DNA of 64,000 bases, from contig NZ_VCYI01000005.1 of assembly GCF_030464365.1 (NCBI RefSeq), positions 94,658 through 158,657 of the forward strand, written 5' to 3'. The notes beneath the pieces are model-generated. The model had not been told where the DNA came from. It saw nothing but the letters and a program-made list of their open reading frames with translations, and ran no database searches. The number at the start of each line of letters is the position of its first letter. Positions within the stretch are counted from its first letter, which is position 1. Origin of the DNA: Methanoculleus methanifontis (lineage in GTDB: Archaea; Halobacteriota; Methanomicrobia; Methanomicrobiales; Methanoculleaceae). The translations under genes and the position numbers were made by a program. Positions 53,069 through 61,955 of the stretch are shown piece after piece.

Positions 53069-53086
53069 GCCGGCCTTTTGGCCGGC
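53069..53086. terminator. Stem-loop with TTTT loop, possible terminator
   Basis: GCCGGCC TTTT GGCCGGC is a perfect 7-bp stem in the 289-bp gap after the MFS gene stop. It may end or stabilise the MFS transcript. The rest of the gap has a TATA-like AACTATATAA near 52970 with no gene attached. Confidence 0.4.
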
Positions 53087-53108
53087 GAAACCGGGGGGTG
53101 GAGGGAGC

Positions 53109-54302
53109 CTACCCGGATCCCGGAATATCTTTCCTATCAGCTGCGCGCGCGTTTCTCTGCATCATCACCGCGAAGATCGCGGTCCCGAGGAGGCTTATCG
53201 CACCGCCCACGTAGAAGACGGCGTCGATGCCGACGTAGTCCATGAAGACACCTCCCATCAGCGGTGCGATGATCATGCCGAGCCCGAAGACCGTGTTGTA
53301 GGCACCCATCGAGGTCCCCATCCCGATAGTCCGGCCCGCATCGACCGTCAGGGCCATGATGGCCGGCTGCTGAATGGCGCCCCCGATGCCGACGAGGGAG
53401 GTGATCGCGAGCAGGGGCCCGAACGACCCCGAGAACGGAATCGCAGCGATCGCCAACGCTGTTATCGCCGACCCCGTGACGATCAGGACGACCTTGTTGC
53501 CGATGTCGGTGATCCTCCCCATCGGGACCTGGAGGAGCGCCATCAGGAAGGTGTTCGCGGAGAGGACGATGCCCACCTCGGTGGGACTGATCGCGATCAG
53601 CGGCCCGAAGACCGGGATGAAGACCATCATGCCTCCGCGCCCGAGGGCGCTGATGAAGGCGAAGACCATGACCCCCCGCATCACCGGGAACGTGAGGATC
53701 TCCCGCATCAGGACGGTTTTCCCTTCCGGAACTGTGAACGTGCTGCGTTTTGCCTCCGGAAGGGAGATGGCGACGAGGATCGTGGCGAACGCCGAGAGGG
53801 CGGCCATGACGTAGAAGACCGAATCCAACCCGAATGCATCGTTCAGGAACCCCCCGAGCAACGGCCCCATCCCCATGCCGAGGAACATCGAGATGGAGAA
53901 GTTCCCCATGTGGCTCCCCTCTCTTCCCTTCTCCGAGAGGTCGGCGACGTAGGCCATGGCTATCGGAACGACCATGGCCGACGCGAGGCCGTGGGCGAAG
54001 CGGACTGCCGTGAGCGAGTAAACGCTGTCGGCGATGATGTACGCAAGCGACAGGATCGCGTAGGCGAACATGCCGATGAGGATGATCCATTTCCTCCCCC
54101 GGCGATCCGATATCCGTCCGATGACGGGCATGAAGACCGACCGGGAGAGCGCGAAGGCTGAGAAGATGATGCCGAGCCAGATGCCGGTCGCGCCCAGGTT
54201 CTCCGCGTAGATGGGCAGCAGCGGACTGACGATGCCGAGCCCGAGCATGGTGGCGAAGACGGAGATGAATAAGACGTTATAGATGCGTTTTGCGGTATTC
54301 AT
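53109..54302 (-). CDS. Major facilitator superfamily transporter
   Basis: A 397-residue protein with 12 predicted membrane helices. The MFS loop 2-3 motif is GRISDRRGRKWIILIGMFAYA (about 61-80, split by the helix border) and a matching GRITDIGNKVVLIV lies in the second half. It belongs to the drug/sugar-efflux-like group; the substrate cannot be predicted. ATG 54302 gives a proper first helix (VLFISVFATMLGLGIVSPLLP). It appears monocistronic. Confidence 0.9.
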   Translation of the reverse strand: MNTAKRIYNVLFISVFATMLGLGIVSPLLPIYAENLGATGIWLGIIFSAFALSRSVFMPVIGRISDRRGRKWIILIGMFAYAILSLAYIIADSVYSLTAVRFAHGLASAMVVPIAMAYVADLSEKGREGSHMGNFSISMFLGMGMGPLLGGFLNDAFGLDSVFYVMAALSAFATILVAISLPEAKRSTFTVPEGKTVLMREILTFPVMRGVMVFAFISALGRGGMMVFIPVFGPLIAISPTEVGIVLSANTFLMALLQVPMGRITDIGNKVVLIVTGSAITALAIAAIPFSGSFGPLLAITSLVGIGGAIQQPAIMALTVDAGRTIGMGTSMGAYNTVFGLGMIIAPLMGGVFMDYVGIDAVFYVGGAISLLGTAIFAVMMQRNARAADRKDIPGSG

Positions 54303-54418
54303 GCAGGTTACACTCGAATAGCGATCAGGCCCGCGATCGGGTCTGTGGGGGTTATTCTACAGTTGCAAGGAAAAGAGTTGGTGCTACTGCGGCATATATA
54401 TTAGGTCGCAGGCCGAGA

Positions 54419-55255
54419 TCATTCCGGCTGCGTGACGCAGCACCACCGGTCGTAGAGCGGGTCGCGCCGATTTTCGAAGACCTCGGTCGCTCTGCCCTCC
54501 CACGTGCACCACTCCTGCACCCTTGCCGCCTCCTCCTCCGTGCCGACGGTGATCAGCGTCTCATCGGTGAGGGCGAGGAGGTTCGCGACGATCGATCTCC
54601 AGAGGGCCGTGTTGTAGGAGTAGATCTCGCCGACCATGAAGGCCGCACCGAGGGGCACTGGCGCGATATAGTGGGACGCCTTCTGCGCGTCGATGCACAT
54701 AGTGTCGGAGGGCGCGAGACGGCCCTTCGAGAGGCCGAGCGCGAGGAGCGCCGGGTCGTTGTCGTAGGCGAGCGCCCGCACCCCTCCCGCCCGGAGAGCC
54801 GCGGTGCCGACTCCCGACCCGCAACAGCAGTCGAGACAGGGGGTTCCCGCACGGTCGCCCCAGACCTCTTCGAGGAGGTCGCGGATCTTTCCCTCCCGGT
54901 CGGGGCGCAGGTCCTCAAGGGCGGGGAACGTGGTCTGCAGGAGTTCCGCGCTGTAGTAATCGCGGACGGCCGAGAGCCATACCTCCCGGCTCTCCTGGTA
55001 GATGTCGCCGCCGACCGCCTCGAAGCACTCGATGGCGGCGAGTGTCGGCTCCCGGAAGAGGAACGAGGCGGCGTGCCACCCCTCGTCGTCGTGGAGCGCG
55101 AGCGCGATCGGCTCCTCTTTCTCGTCGACCAGAAGACGGGCCTCGTCCGGCATTATCCGGAGCAGCAGCGCCGTGCATGAATCTATCGCCAGTTCCGCAA
55201 ACGACGGTTCGACCAACCGGCACCCGTCGACCTCAAGAATATCTGCAACGTTCAT
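54419..55255 (-). CDS. Class I SAM-dependent methyltransferase-like protein
   Basis: A 278-residue protein. The N-terminal half (1-125) is unassigned; the C-terminal half is a Rossmann methyltransferase with motif I CLDCCCGSGVGTAAL (residues 140-154), acidic loop LAYDNDPALLALG and ISQ-type later strands. The run of cysteines in motif I is unusual. It overlaps the bactofilin-like gene by ATGA and may modify that protein or act in the same surface or cytoskeletal process; this is inference from linkage only. Confidence 0.78.
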   Translation of the reverse strand: MNVADILEVDGCRLVEPSFAELAIDSCTALLLRIMPDEARLLVDEKEEPIALALHDDEGWHAASFLFREPTLAAIECFEAVGGDIYQESREVWLSAVRDYYSAELLQTTFPALEDLRPDREGKIRDLLEEVWGDRAGTPCLDCCCGSGVGTAALRAGGVRALAYDNDPALLALGLSKGRLAPSDTMCIDAQKASHYIAPVPLGAAFMVGEIYSYNTALWRSIVANLLALTDETLITVGTEEEAARVQEWCTWEGRATEVFENRRDPLYDRWCCVTQPE

Positions 55256-56100
55256 GTTGTCCGCCTCTCGATCTTCATGCCGCCCGGTGCACGGATGACC
55301 CCGTCCACGCGTGCTTCCTCGTGCAGGGTGAGACGCGTGCAGGAGACGTTCCCGAGGACATGCACCTCCTGCTCGATCGTCACGTCACCGTCGCTCTGGA
55401 TGTCGCCGTGAACGACCGTTTCTCTGGCGATGCTCACGCCTTCGCGCGCATGGAGGCTCCCGAAGATCGTCGTCTCCTCCCGGACGGCGATCGAGCCGGC
55501 ACGGATGTTCCCGTGGAGCCGGCACCCTGCCCCGACAGCCATCTTCTCCGGGACGGAGAACGTCTGCATGTTGAGGACGGCGCTGCCCGGGATCATCAGC
55601 GGTGTCGCCGAGGGAGCTTCGTCATCACCGAAGAGTTTTTCGAGGACGGAACTCAGTTCTTCCTCCTTCTCGATCCCGAGGACGGCCACCAGGTACATCA
55701 CGATGTAGATGACGACCGGCATCGGGTTTCGGATGGAGATCCAGCCTTTCGCCTCGAACCCGCGCTCGATCTGGACGTTGTCCCCGATATCGAGATCGCC
55801 CTTGACGACCAGCTTGCCCTGGATCTTCACCCCTTCGCCGAGGTAGGCGTCCTCCTCGACGACGACGTCCCCGTTGATCTCGCACCAGTTGTCTATTCTG
55901 GCGTCGCCGCTTGTAACGATGTCGCCGTTGATCTTGCTGAATTCGCAGACCACGACATCGTTACCAAAGAGGCCGTAATCGATCCGGCACCGCTCACCGA
56001 CGACGATATCTTGATCGGTCTTGAGCGTCCTCTCCTGGAGTTCGGTATGATCCGGGAGGGTGCAGCCCTTGATCCAGTCGTGGTCTCCTGTCGGTTCCAT
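55252..56100 (-). CDS. Bactofilin-like polymer-forming protein
   Basis: A 282-residue protein with two right-handed beta-helix halves of short repeats (residues 30-118: VVGERCRIDYGLFGND, INGDIVTSGDARID, INGDVVVEEDAYLGEGVKI; and 185-275: VGAGCRLHGNIRAGSI, REETTIFGSLHAREGV, VHGDIQSDGDVTIE). A hydrophobic helix (about 128-143, PVVIYIVMYLVAVLG) and a charged linker separate them, so the protein may attach to the membrane. Bactofilins polymerise into filaments without nucleotides. The two-half layout is common in archaeal relatives. Confidence 0.8.
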   Translation of the reverse strand: MEPTGDHDWIKGCTLPDHTELQERTLKTDQDIVVGERCRIDYGLFGNDVVVCEFSKINGDIVTSGDARIDNWCEINGDVVVEEDAYLGEGVKIQGKLVVKGDLDIGDNVQIERGFEAKGWISIRNPMPVVIYIVMYLVAVLGIEKEEELSSVLEKLFGDDEAPSATPLMIPGSAVLNMQTFSVPEKMAVGAGCRLHGNIRAGSIAVREETTIFGSLHAREGVSIARETVVHGDIQSDGDVTIEQEVHVLGNVSCTRLTLHEEARVDGVIRAPGGMKIERRTT

Positions 56101-56116
56101 TTACCCGGTATAATCT

Positions 56117-57352
56117 TCATGCGCCATACTTATGACTCTTATTAATTAGATCCAGGGTGATCGGCATGAGATCGCGACCGCGGATACGGTGAAGGCCGCC
56201 TTCCGCACACGAAACCTCGTCGAACCGGTTCGTCCGGTCGACCCGGACGCCGGGCCCCCTGATGACGACCGGAACAGGGTCGGCACTGTGGTCTTTGACC
56301 GAGCAGGGCGTGCTGTGGTCGGCGCAGATGACGATCAGCGTCCCCTCGAGATTGAGCAGCGGCGCGAGCGCCGCGTCGATCACCTCGATGAAGTCGCGTT
56401 TCAGGATGCCTTTGCCGTCGTGGCCGGCTTCGTCCGCACCCTTGATGTTCATCAGCACGAAGTCCTTCCGGCTGAGTTCCCCTATTGCCGCCCGCACCTT
56501 GGCATCGAGATCGGAGTCGGCCGACCCGGTCGTCCCCGGCACCGGGATGTGCTCGAGCCCCACGACCTTCCCGATCCCGGAGATGAGGGTGGCTGCTGAG
56601 ATGACGCTCCCGGAGAGCCCGTAGCGCTCGGAGAACTGTGGGAACGTGCCCATCTTCCCGACGCCCCGGATCAGGAGGAAGTTTGCGGGCGGCAATCCTT
56701 CCTCCATCCGCCGGACGTTCAGCGGGTGGCCGTAAAGGATCTTTCCTGACTGGCGGATGAACTCGTTGCAGGCGCGGGCGGTCTTCGTATCCGCCGGATC
56801 GTCGGTGCCGGGCCGGATTGTGAGTGGCTGTGCTCCCTCTTTCTTTGGATCGTTCGAGGAGACCTTATCCCCGAGCCCCTCCCCGATGAGGGCGAGGGCC
56901 GCCCGGTGCCCGGCGCCCGCCTCGAACAGGATCTCGACGCCGAGATCCGAGAGGTCGACGCCCTCCCGGATGGCCTCCGCAAGTGGTTCCGTCCCGGAGA
57001 TCCGGCCGGCCCGGCGGTCGGTGACGAGGCCGTCCGCGTCCACGGTTGCGAAGTTGCACCGAAACCCAATCATCCCGGTGGTCATGTGGATGCCGGTCCC
57101 TTCGGCCTCGAGGGGGCCGCGACCGGTATAGAACTCCTGCGGCGGGTAGCCGAGCAGGGCGAGGTGGGAGGTATCGGACCCGGGCCGAATACCGGGCGCG
57201 ACGGTGTCCATGATCCCGCATATGCCTTCAGCGGCGAGCCGGTCGAGAACCGGGGTTTTTGCGGCGGTGAGCGGAGTCACTCCGTCCAGCGCTTCGCAGG
57301 GGCGGTCGGAGATCCCGTCCAGTACCAGGAAGAGAACCTTCTCAGCAATCAT
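56117..57352 (-). CDS. apgM: 2,3-bisphosphoglycerate-independent phosphoglycerate mutase (archaeal type)
   Basis: A 411-residue enzyme that interconverts 3- and 2-phosphoglycerate in glycolysis/gluconeogenesis. It belongs to the alkaline phosphatase superfamily: VLFLVLDGISDRP supplies the first metal aspartate, APGIRPGSDTSHLALLGYPP the nucleophile Ser region, and GADEAGHDGKG and VICADHSTPCSVKDHSADPVPV the C-terminal metal ligands. Length is normal. It follows the 57380 gene by 27 bp and is likely cotranscribed. Confidence 0.95.
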   Translation of the reverse strand: MIAEKVLFLVLDGISDRPCEALDGVTPLTAAKTPVLDRLAAEGICGIMDTVAPGIRPGSDTSHLALLGYPPQEFYTGRGPLEAEGTGIHMTTGMIGFRCNFATVDADGLVTDRRAGRISGTEPLAEAIREGVDLSDLGVEILFEAGAGHRAALALIGEGLGDKVSSNDPKKEGAQPLTIRPGTDDPADTKTARACNEFIRQSGKILYGHPLNVRRMEEGLPPANFLLIRGVGKMGTFPQFSERYGLSGSVISAATLISGIGKVVGLEHIPVPGTTGSADSDLDAKVRAAIGELSRKDFVLMNIKGADEAGHDGKGILKRDFIEVIDAALAPLLNLEGTLIVICADHSTPCSVKDHSADPVPVVIRGPGVRVDRTNRFDEVSCAEGGLHRIRGRDLMPITLDLINKSHKYGA

Positions 57353-57379
57353 CGAGAACAGGTGAGATCCAGAACGTGA

Positions 57380-57844
57380 TTACTCTTCCCGGTGAGTGCC
57401 GGAGATCCGGGTTGCTGCCGGACAGCCCTTCCCTTTCTGGACGAGTGTCAGACACCACTCAATCCGGAGAACCGCCTCCTTTGCGAGGGTTTCGCTCTCC
57501 TCGCGGCACTCCTCCCCACACCCGAGCATAATGAGGACATTTGCCGTCTTGATGATATCGGCCGAGAGGCACCGGAGTTCTCCGGCGAGTTCCTCGCCGA
57601 GGACTGTCTGCATGTCACATGCGGTGTTGTAGAGCTGGTGCGAGCACCGGTCGAGCATCGCATTCGAGGCGAGAACCCGGGCGCTACCGCTCTCCCTCTC
57701 CCGGATTTCGCCCCACTCCCGGTGGAACTGGATAAGCATCCTCCTGATGATCCCCCGGGCCACGGTCTGTCGCTCGTTGAAGTCCCGATGATTGAGGACG
57801 ATCCGGTTTGTTCGCCGGACACCTGCATGCCGCTCTTCGACCAT
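57380..57844 (-). CDS. Helical protein of unknown function
   Basis: A 154-residue mainly alpha-helical protein. It opens with a basic segment (RRTNRIVLNHRDFNERQTV), then helices containing scattered Cys residues (DRCSHQLYNTACDMQ, ELRCLSADIIKTANVLIMLGCGEECREE). I recognise no family. The start is set by a complete GGAGGTGA Shine-Dalgarno 8 nt before ATG 57844; the in-frame ATG at 57853 and GTG at 57856 overlap that site. It precedes apgM in the same direction. Confidence 0.65.
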   Translation of the reverse strand: MVEERHAGVRRTNRIVLNHRDFNERQTVARGIIRRMLIQFHREWGEIRERESGSARVLASNAMLDRCSHQLYNTACDMQTVLGEELAGELRCLSADIIKTANVLIMLGCGEECREESETLAKEAVLRIEWCLTLVQKGKGCPAATRISGTHREE

Positions 57845-57954
57845 CACTGCCATCACCTCCCTTGTATGTTCCGGCGGAGGTATACCCCGTCATAGGGCAT
57901 ATATCCTTCGTCCCGGTCGTGTCGGTAAGGAGGCGTGAAGGTACGGGAATTGCG

Positions 57955-57963
57955 AAAAAAAAA
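57955..57963 (-). terminator. T-tract terminator after rps3ae
   Basis: Nine A on the plus strand (T9 in the transcript) lie 17-25 bp beyond the rps3ae stop and should end the rps15-recJ-pcc1-rps3ae transcript. Confidence 0.6.
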
Positions 57964-57979
57964 CGGTGAGCAGCCGGCT

Positions 57980-58573
57980 TTAGACAGCCGCAACCTGCTC
58001 GAGTTTGGACTTGGTGATCTCGACCCGGCGGATCGGGTAGATCGTCTTGACGACCTTGAAGATATCGCGGGCCATGTCGCCGGAGACGATATCCTTGACC
58101 AGGGTCTCAAAGTCGCTCTCGGCCGCCCTGGCGGCGAGGGCCTGCGAGATTGCCTGCCGTACGGCGTGGACCTGGCTCTGCTCGGCCCTCGAGAGGGTGA
58201 GACAGACGACCGTCACCCGCAGGAGTTTCTTGTCCTTGCTGACGACCGGGTGGATGGTGTCGATGCGGGATGCCCGCCGCTTGACCATCGACCGGAGGTA
58301 GTCGCGGGTCACTTCGTGCCCGATGAACTCGGTGTACGCGGCGTCGCCCGCCACGTTGTTGATCCTGAACCTCATCTTGATGTGGGACTTCGAATAGTCC
58401 TGCACAACTTCGCCGAGCGTCGCGGTCATGACGCGACCGACCATGTTCTCGGGGTCGGCGGAGATGGCGTCCCCGATCTCGGCTTTGCCGAAGGCGTCGG
58501 GTACGTAGACACGGTACCACTTCTTGGCCTTCCAGCCTTCCAACCTTCTTCCAACCTGTTTCTTCTTTGCCAT
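57980..58573 (-). CDS. rps3ae: Small subunit ribosomal protein S3Ae (eS1)
   Basis: A 197-residue archaeal/eukaryotic eS1 protein (KKKQVGRRLEGWKAKKWYRVYVP, GEVVQDYSKSHIKMRFRINNV, GHEVTRDYLRSMVKRR). It binds the platform of the 30S subunit. It is last in a compact operon, 4 bp after pcc1. Confidence 0.97.
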   Translation of the reverse strand: MAKKKQVGRRLEGWKAKKWYRVYVPDAFGKAEIGDAISADPENMVGRVMTATLGEVVQDYSKSHIKMRFRINNVAGDAAYTEFIGHEVTRDYLRSMVKRRASRIDTIHPVVSKDKKLLRVTVVCLTLSRAEQSQVHAVRQAISQALAARAAESDFETLVKDIVSGDMARDIFKVVKTIYPIRRVEITKSKLEQVAAV

Positions 58574-58577
58574 GGTA

Positions 58578-58880
58578 TCACTTCTCTCTATTATTATCGG
58601 TTTTTAGCCCATTTGATCCTGATTCCACTCCGGAACTCTCCGTTTTGCTCTGCCGACTTTTCGAGGCGGCGGTGCATACGTCCTCCGCTATCGCCAGGTT
58701 CATGAGGTAGTCGTCCACCGAGGCGATGATCGACCGGAGCCTGGTTCCGTCGATCTCGGCCCGCACCCCGCCCTCGATCGTGGTTGTCCGGATCAGGGTG
58801 AGGTTGTCGGGTTCGAGTGCCGCCGCCACGCAGCCGGGGAGGGTGTGCGGTGTCTCGATGGCACCCTCGATCCCGATCAT
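58578..58880 (-). CDS. pcc1: KEOPS complex subunit Pcc1
   Basis: A 100-residue protein with the Pcc1 pattern: an N-terminal strand, VAAALEPDNL, TTTIEGGVRAEIDGTRLRSIIASVDDYLMNLAIAEDV. Pcc1 dimers organise the KEOPS complex that makes the t6A modification at position 37 of ANN-decoding tRNAs. ATG 58880 overlaps the recJ stop as ATGA. Position between recJ and rps3ae is conserved in related archaea. Confidence 0.9.
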   Translation of the reverse strand: MIGIEGAIETPHTLPGCVAAALEPDNLTLIRTTTIEGGVRAEIDGTRLRSIIASVDDYLMNLAIAEDVCTAASKSRQSKTESSGVESGSNGLKTDNNREK

Positions 58881-60094
58881 GCGGGAATCGCCTCCAGGAG
58901 TGCCTGCCTGAACCGGTCTGCCTGATCGGCGGCGATCCGGGCTCCGGCCCTCAGGCGGTGTCCGCCGCCCTGGCCGCCGCACGCCTCCGCGACCGTCCGC
59001 ATCAGCACCTCGAGGTCGAGGTCGATGCCCGGCGGGCAGCGCGCCGAGATGGAGCACTGGTCGCCTTTCCTGCCGATGACGAAGACGGGACCGGTCTGGA
59101 CGAAGTCGTTCGCAAGCGCGTCCGCGACGTCGCTCACGACTCCTCCGTCGTCCACCGCAAAGATGGCGACGCGCTCGTCGAGGGGGTGCGCCCCGCGGAT
59201 GCCGGCGACGACCTCCTGGCGGTAGCGGGCGGCGATCTCCCAGGCTTCCTGGAGCGCGTGGCTTGAGCGGAGACAGAGCGATGCGCCGATATCCCCGTTC
59301 CCGGCCTTGCCGCAGGCGTCGACGACGGCCGTGAGATTCAGGGCCTCGTCGATCACCTCCCGCCCAAGGCTGTAGGTGGTGCCCCAGATCCCGCAGAGTG
59401 CGGAGACCGAGGCTTTCGGGGCGGCCGCGAGGACGAGCCGGGTGAGGAGCGACTCGGTGTCCATGTCGTCCTCGTCGGTGACCTCTGCAACGAGCGCCCT
59501 CGTTCTGTCGGGCTCGCCGGAGAACCCCGTGAGGTAGGGGTCGACGGCGAGCGAGAGCTGCTCGACGAGCCCTCTTCCCGGGAGGCGGAGGCCGCGGCGG
59601 GGTGCGATGAACCCATTTGCGATGCCTTCGTTCACGATCTCCCTGTTCGGCCCGTTGAGTGCCTGCCCGTCTCCGATGATCCCGAGGAGCGCGAGCCCCG
59701 CCAGATCCCGGTTGTCGCCCATGCGCTGGGCGACGAGGTAGGCCGCGCCGGCCGCCGAGAGGTTCCGGTCGCCGTCGATTCCGGCAAGGTGCGGGTTGAC
59801 GTGATAGTCTCCCTCAAAGCGGGGCAGGTGGTGATCCACCACCATGACGTCGCCGGGGAGGTCCGTGAGTGCCGATCCGAAGTCGCAGAGAAGCACGCTG
59901 CCGTCGCCGGGGAGGTCGGCCGTGGCGATGCCGGGGCGGATCCTCAGCCGGAACCGTCCGCCCTCACGGAACATGGCGTGGCAGAGGATGGATGCAGCGG
60001 CTATACCGTCAGCATCATGGTGCGCCAGCACCTCCACAAATTCCTGCTCGAGCAGGCGGTCAGCCAGGCTTGCAGCAGCGGCGTCAAGCGACAT
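58877..60094 (-). CDS. recJ: RecJ-like DHH-family single-strand nuclease
   Basis: A 405-residue DHH/DHHA1 protein: VLAHHDADGIAAASIL (His25, His26, Asp27, Asp29), VMVVDHHLP (about 83-91) and a C-terminal GGQGGGHRLRAGARI glycine-rich DHHA1 motif. Archaeal RecJ homologues are 5' or 3' exonucleases that associate with GINS at the replication fork or act in RNA decay. It is cotranscribed with rps15 (6 bp gap) and pcc1. Confidence 0.88.
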   Translation of the reverse strand: MSLDAAAASLADRLLEQEFVEVLAHHDADGIAAASILCHAMFREGGRFRLRIRPGIATADLPGDGSVLLCDFGSALTDLPGDVMVVDHHLPRFEGDYHVNPHLAGIDGDRNLSAAGAAYLVAQRMGDNRDLAGLALLGIIGDGQALNGPNREIVNEGIANGFIAPRRGLRLPGRGLVEQLSLAVDPYLTGFSGEPDRTRALVAEVTDEDDMDTESLLTRLVLAAAPKASVSALCGIWGTTYSLGREVIDEALNLTAVVDACGKAGNGDIGASLCLRSSHALQEAWEIAARYRQEVVAGIRGAHPLDERVAIFAVDDGGVVSDVADALANDFVQTGPVFVIGRKGDQCSISARCPPGIDLDLEVLMRTVAEACGGQGGGHRLRAGARIAADQADRFRQALLEAIPA

Positions 60095-60100
60095 GGATCA

Positions 60101-60559
60101 TCAGCGGGTGAGCAGGATCTCCGCGGTCTCCGGTTTGTAGGTCCAGCCTTTCGGCATCCGTCCGGACTTGACGTAGTACTTGACCAGTCTGCGCACCTTG
60201 GACTCGGCGATCTGCAGCTGCCGCTTGTTGTGAACGTCTTTGTTATTCTCCGCAAGGTGTTTCCTGATCCCGAGCGCTTTCTCCATCAGGTTCCGAAGAT
60301 CCTCAGGGATCTCGGATTCAAGCTCATTCTCGCGAAGGATCTCGTTTATACGCTTGCCGGTGGCGATCTTGACGTCGGGGACGGCATACCTGTCACGCAG
60401 CACAAGGCCGATCTGGCTGGTCGACATGCCGTCTTTGCGAAGATCAACGACGATCTTCTCGATCTCTGTTGCGTCCGTATTGGACCACTCGGGCGCCTCC
60501 TTCCGGTAGGGTCGGACGGAACTGCTGGTTCCGCGACGCCGAGCGTACATTCTTGCCAT
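60101..60559 (-). CDS. rps15: Small subunit ribosomal protein uS15
   Basis: A 152-residue archaeal S15 with the longer N-terminus typical of archaea and eukaryotes (RMYARRRGTSSSVRP) and the S15 core (LRNLMEKALGIRKHLAENNKDVHNKRQLQIAESKVRRLVKYY). It is first in the rps15-recJ-pcc1-rps3ae operon. Confidence 0.97.
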   Translation of the reverse strand: MARMYARRRGTSSSVRPYRKEAPEWSNTDATEIEKIVVDLRKDGMSTSQIGLVLRDRYAVPDVKIATGKRINEILRENELESEIPEDLRNLMEKALGIRKHLAENNKDVHNKRQLQIAESKVRRLVKYYVKSGRMPKGWTYKPETAEILLTR

Positions 60560-60905
60560 TCATGCACCTCCGATAGATATACTATGTTAAGTCCAGAAAA
60601 GAGTCCTTTAACTGACTAATCTCTGTAATCCCGAGCCCTTGCGGGCAGTGCTTCCGGGAGCACGTCGGACTTACCACAGTCAGCACGTGATCGTGCTGCA
60701 ACATATTATTCGGGAGGAATCTTAAGGGTATCGGACAGGCGCGCGTGCCGGGGGGCGAAATACGTTGTACGGAGGTTTCCGTGATCTGGAGCGGCACCCG
60801 CTGCGTGAAGGAAGGTCGGCCGGAGGAGGGCCGTGCTCCCTTCCGGCGGCGGGCAGGTGAGCCGAATGTTTATGTTCTCCCGGGCCAATATGTACTGGTA
60901 CCAGT
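60560..60905. other. 346-bp divergent region between rps15 and tRNA-Gly
   Basis: TATA-like ATATACTATG on the minus strand (60577-60586) is a good promoter for the rps15 operon. The remainder contains no convincing coding frame. GGGAGGAATCTTAAGGGTA near 60711 resembles a ribosome-binding region but opens no credible gene. Confidence 0.45.
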
Positions 60906-60976
60906 GCGATAGTAGTCTAATGGTAGGACAGGGGCTTCCCAAGCCTCTAGTCCGGGTTCGATCCCCGGCTATCGCA
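60906..60976 (+). tRNA. tRNA-Gly (anticodon CCC)
   Basis: Acceptor GCGATAG pairs with CTATCGC, with discriminator A. D-arm GTCTAATGGTAGGAC, anticodon stem GGGGC/GCCTC around loop TTCCCAA, T-arm CCGGGTTCGATCCCCGG. Anticodon CCC reads GGG. No intron and no encoded CCA. Confidence 0.95.
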
Positions 60977-61003
60977 TGGCGTTTTCTATCGTTTTTTTGC
61001 GTG

Positions 61004-61822
61004 TTATTCCGGGGTCCGACACTCTTCTCTTCCACCGCCTCCCACACCGATCTCGAACCGGCAGTGATCGAACCCCATCGAGTAGCACCGGGTCTCGATC
61101 GCCTCCGCCGGCCGCCCGTAGTGACGGGAGAAGAGCGCCCGGAGGATGCCCGAGTCGAACGCACACGCAGGCTTCCCGGTGACCGGGAGATCGACGCACT
61201 CGAAGCAGTCGTAGACGAGGAGGACAAGCGGTTCCGTCTCCGCGACCTCGATCCGACCGAGGCGGTGTTCCTCCCAGAACCGGGCGATGTTCGCGCAGAA
61301 CGCTCCTGTATCGGGGTCAGCGACCGCCGGGTAGAGCTCCTCGCCGATCCGCTCCCCGGCCCGGGAGAGGAGCGGGTCGAGGAGAACCCCCTCCTGCATG
61401 AGCGCCACCCGGATCGTCCGGAACGCGAGCCGGTAGAACGCGTTGGGGTCGCCTGACCCTGCCTGGTACGCCCCCGCATAAGCGGCGAGGTCATCGACCA
61501 CCCGTTCCTCAGGCGAGACGCTCGCGACGAGGTCGCCGGTGACGAAAAATATCTTCTTCCGGGAGTCCTCCGGGTCGGGCCGCGACCCGATCACGCCCGC
61601 CGCCGCGAGGTCCTGGAGGTGCACCGAGACCGTCGACTTGGCCCGTCCCGCAAGGATGACGAGTTCCTCGAACGTATGCTCGCGCTCCCGGAGGGCCGCG
61701 AGGATACTACGCCGCACCGGGTTCTCGACCGCCCGCGTCCCTCCCGGCGTCGAATAGAGATCTATGTCACGTTCCGGTCTCGGCCGGCCGGCCCTTCCCC
61801 TGCCGATCATTTCTTGTTCCAT
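61004..61822 (-). CDS. msvR: MsvR-type transcriptional regulator (HTH plus V4R domain)
   Basis: A 272-residue protein with an ArsR-like winged helix (about 30-95; VRRSILAALREREHTFEELVILAGRAKSTVSVHLQDL is the HTH) and a C-terminal V4R domain (about 120-262) carrying clustered Cys residues (CFECVDLP, ACAFDSG, CYSMGFDHC). MsvR of methanogens is a redox-sensing repressor whose DNA binding changes with the thiol state of V4R cysteines. A near-consensus MsvR box lies in its own promoter region. It is divergent from fwdBA. The start may be ATG 61822 or 61810; the in-frame TTG at 61834 is too near the TATA box. Confidence 0.8.
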   Translation of the reverse strand: MEQEMIGRGRAGRPRPERDIDLYSTPGGTRAVENPVRRSILAALREREHTFEELVILAGRAKSTVSVHLQDLAAAGVIGSRPDPEDSRKKIFFVTGDLVASVSPEERVVDDLAAYAGAYQAGSGDPNAFYRLAFRTIRVALMQEGVLLDPLLSRAGERIGEELYPAVADPDTGAFCANIARFWEEHRLGRIEVAETEPLVLLVYDCFECVDLPVTGKPACAFDSGILRALFSRHYGRPAEAIETRCYSMGFDHCRFEIGVGGGGREECRTPE

Positions 61823-61839
61823 ATATCTGGTCAAAAGGA

Positions 61840-61849
61840 TGATATATCA
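61840..61849 (-). promoter_or_regulatory. TATA box of msvR
   Basis: TGATATATCA, itself a palindrome, ends 18 bp upstream of ATG 61822 and about 30 bp upstream of ATG 61810, favouring the second or a leaderless transcript. Confidence 0.5.
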
Positions 61850-61871
61850 AATGTTCGGATACACTAGTACG

Positions 61872-61887
61872 TTCGTATGACCACGAA
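61872..61887. promoter_or_regulatory. Candidate MsvR operator
   Basis: TTCGTA-TGAC-CACGAA matches the inverted repeat TTCGTA-N4-TACGAA described for Methanothermobacter MsvR at 11 of 12 positions; the longer arms GTTCGT/ACGAAC are a perfect dyad. Another TTCG half-site is at 61853-61856, between the operator and the msvR TATA box. The spacing fits repression of msvR; an effect on the fwd side is possible. Confidence 0.6.
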
Positions 61888-61955
61888 CATTTTGGTGCTT
61901 GCTCCAGAACCTGCTCTCGCCGTCCACCGGGCCTGGGCAGCTGGCTGCAACCTGC

